7,125 nucleotides of DNA from an uncultured Methylococcaceae bacterium (lineage in GTDB: Bacteria > Pseudomonadota > Gammaproteobacteria > Methylococcales > Methylomonadaceae): assembly GCA_903903365.1 (NCBI GenBank), contig CAIUYS010000636.1, positions 1 to 7,125 on the forward strand, read 5' to 3'. Shown here in pieces: positions 7,079-7,125 of the stretch. Positions within the stretch are counted from its first letter, which is position 1; each line of letters begins with the position of its first letter. Made by a program: the position numbers and the translations under genes. Under the pieces are notes generated by a model, which saw nothing but the letters and a program-made list of their open reading frames with translations, searched no databases and was not told the origin of the DNA.

Positions 7079-7125
7079 CACCACGAAGACACGAAGAGCA
7101 CGAAGAAGGGCAAAAACATGAAATC
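7079..7125. repeat. Palindromic CACCACGAAG-type repeat, copy R3 (cut by right edge)
   Basis: The arm CACCACGAAGACACGAAG plus AGCACGAAG (7079-7105) is followed by loop sequence ending CAAAAACATGAAATC at the window edge. The matching right arm would lie beyond it. The visible 47 nt are the reverse complement of R2 positions 6599-6645 at 42 of 47 positions. The copy lies 38 bp upstream of the GxxExxY start codon. Confidence 0.9.

Larger units (their letters stand above)
6533..7125. mobile_element. Candidate repeat-flanked cassette carrying the GxxExxY gene
   Basis: A single small nuclease-like gene is bracketed by inverted copies of one palindromic repeat, and the unit occupies the place where the a/c-subunit genes of an N-ATPase operon would be expected. 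The layout recalls REP/RAYT-type elements, in which one gene is flanked by the hairpins it acts on. There is no transposase and I identified no target-site duplication, and the right boundary is outside the window. Mobility is an inference from arrangement alone. Confidence 0.3.

Overview
The window looks like a chromosomal segment of a Gram-negative bacterium with moderate G+C content. A gammaproteobacterial methylotroph or methanotroph (Methylobacter/Methylomonas type) is my guess. It rests on the combination of an alternate 'N-type' F1Fo-ATPase, radA and dispersed CACCACGAAG-type palindromic repeats; no rRNA or other phylogenetic marker is present.

Layout, left to right. (1) 1-759, minus strand: the N-terminal 253 codons of a GT39/ArnT-like membrane glycosyltransferase that runs off the left edge. 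(2) 760-1010: a divergent intergenic region. (3) 1011-1907, plus strand: a P-loop kinase resembling archaeal-type cytidylate kinase, with a C-terminal extension that looks like a ParB/Srx-type domain. (4) 1931-2005: a long imperfect hairpin repeat (R1) between two convergent genes. (5) 2023-3396, minus: radA. (6) 3426-6503, minus: three tightly packed ATPase genes, read in the order atpF (b with a delta-like C-terminus), atpA (alpha), atpG (gamma). (7) 6533-6645: a second hairpin repeat (R2). (8) 6669-7040, minus: a GxxExxY-family protein with PD-(D/E)XK nuclease-like motifs. (9) 7079-7125: a third copy of the repeat (R3), cut by the right edge.

How the parts relate. The b-alpha-gamma order, the absence of a separate delta gene, and gamma being followed by radA rather than beta/epsilon all match the 3' end of an N-ATPase operon (beta, epsilon, Q, R, a, c, b, alpha, gamma). 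The a and c genes would be expected directly upstream of atpF. That place is instead taken by the small nuclease-like gene with repeats on both sides, so the operon is either interrupted by a repeat-flanked cassette or split.

The most interesting signal is this pairing of a GxxExxY/PD-(D/E)XK gene with three copies of a palindromic repeat. Two of the copies flank the gene as an approximately 47-bp inverted pair that includes shared loop sequence. Other points of note are a degenerate Walker A motif (Lys to Arg) in the ATPase alpha subunit and the kinase/ParB-like fusion.
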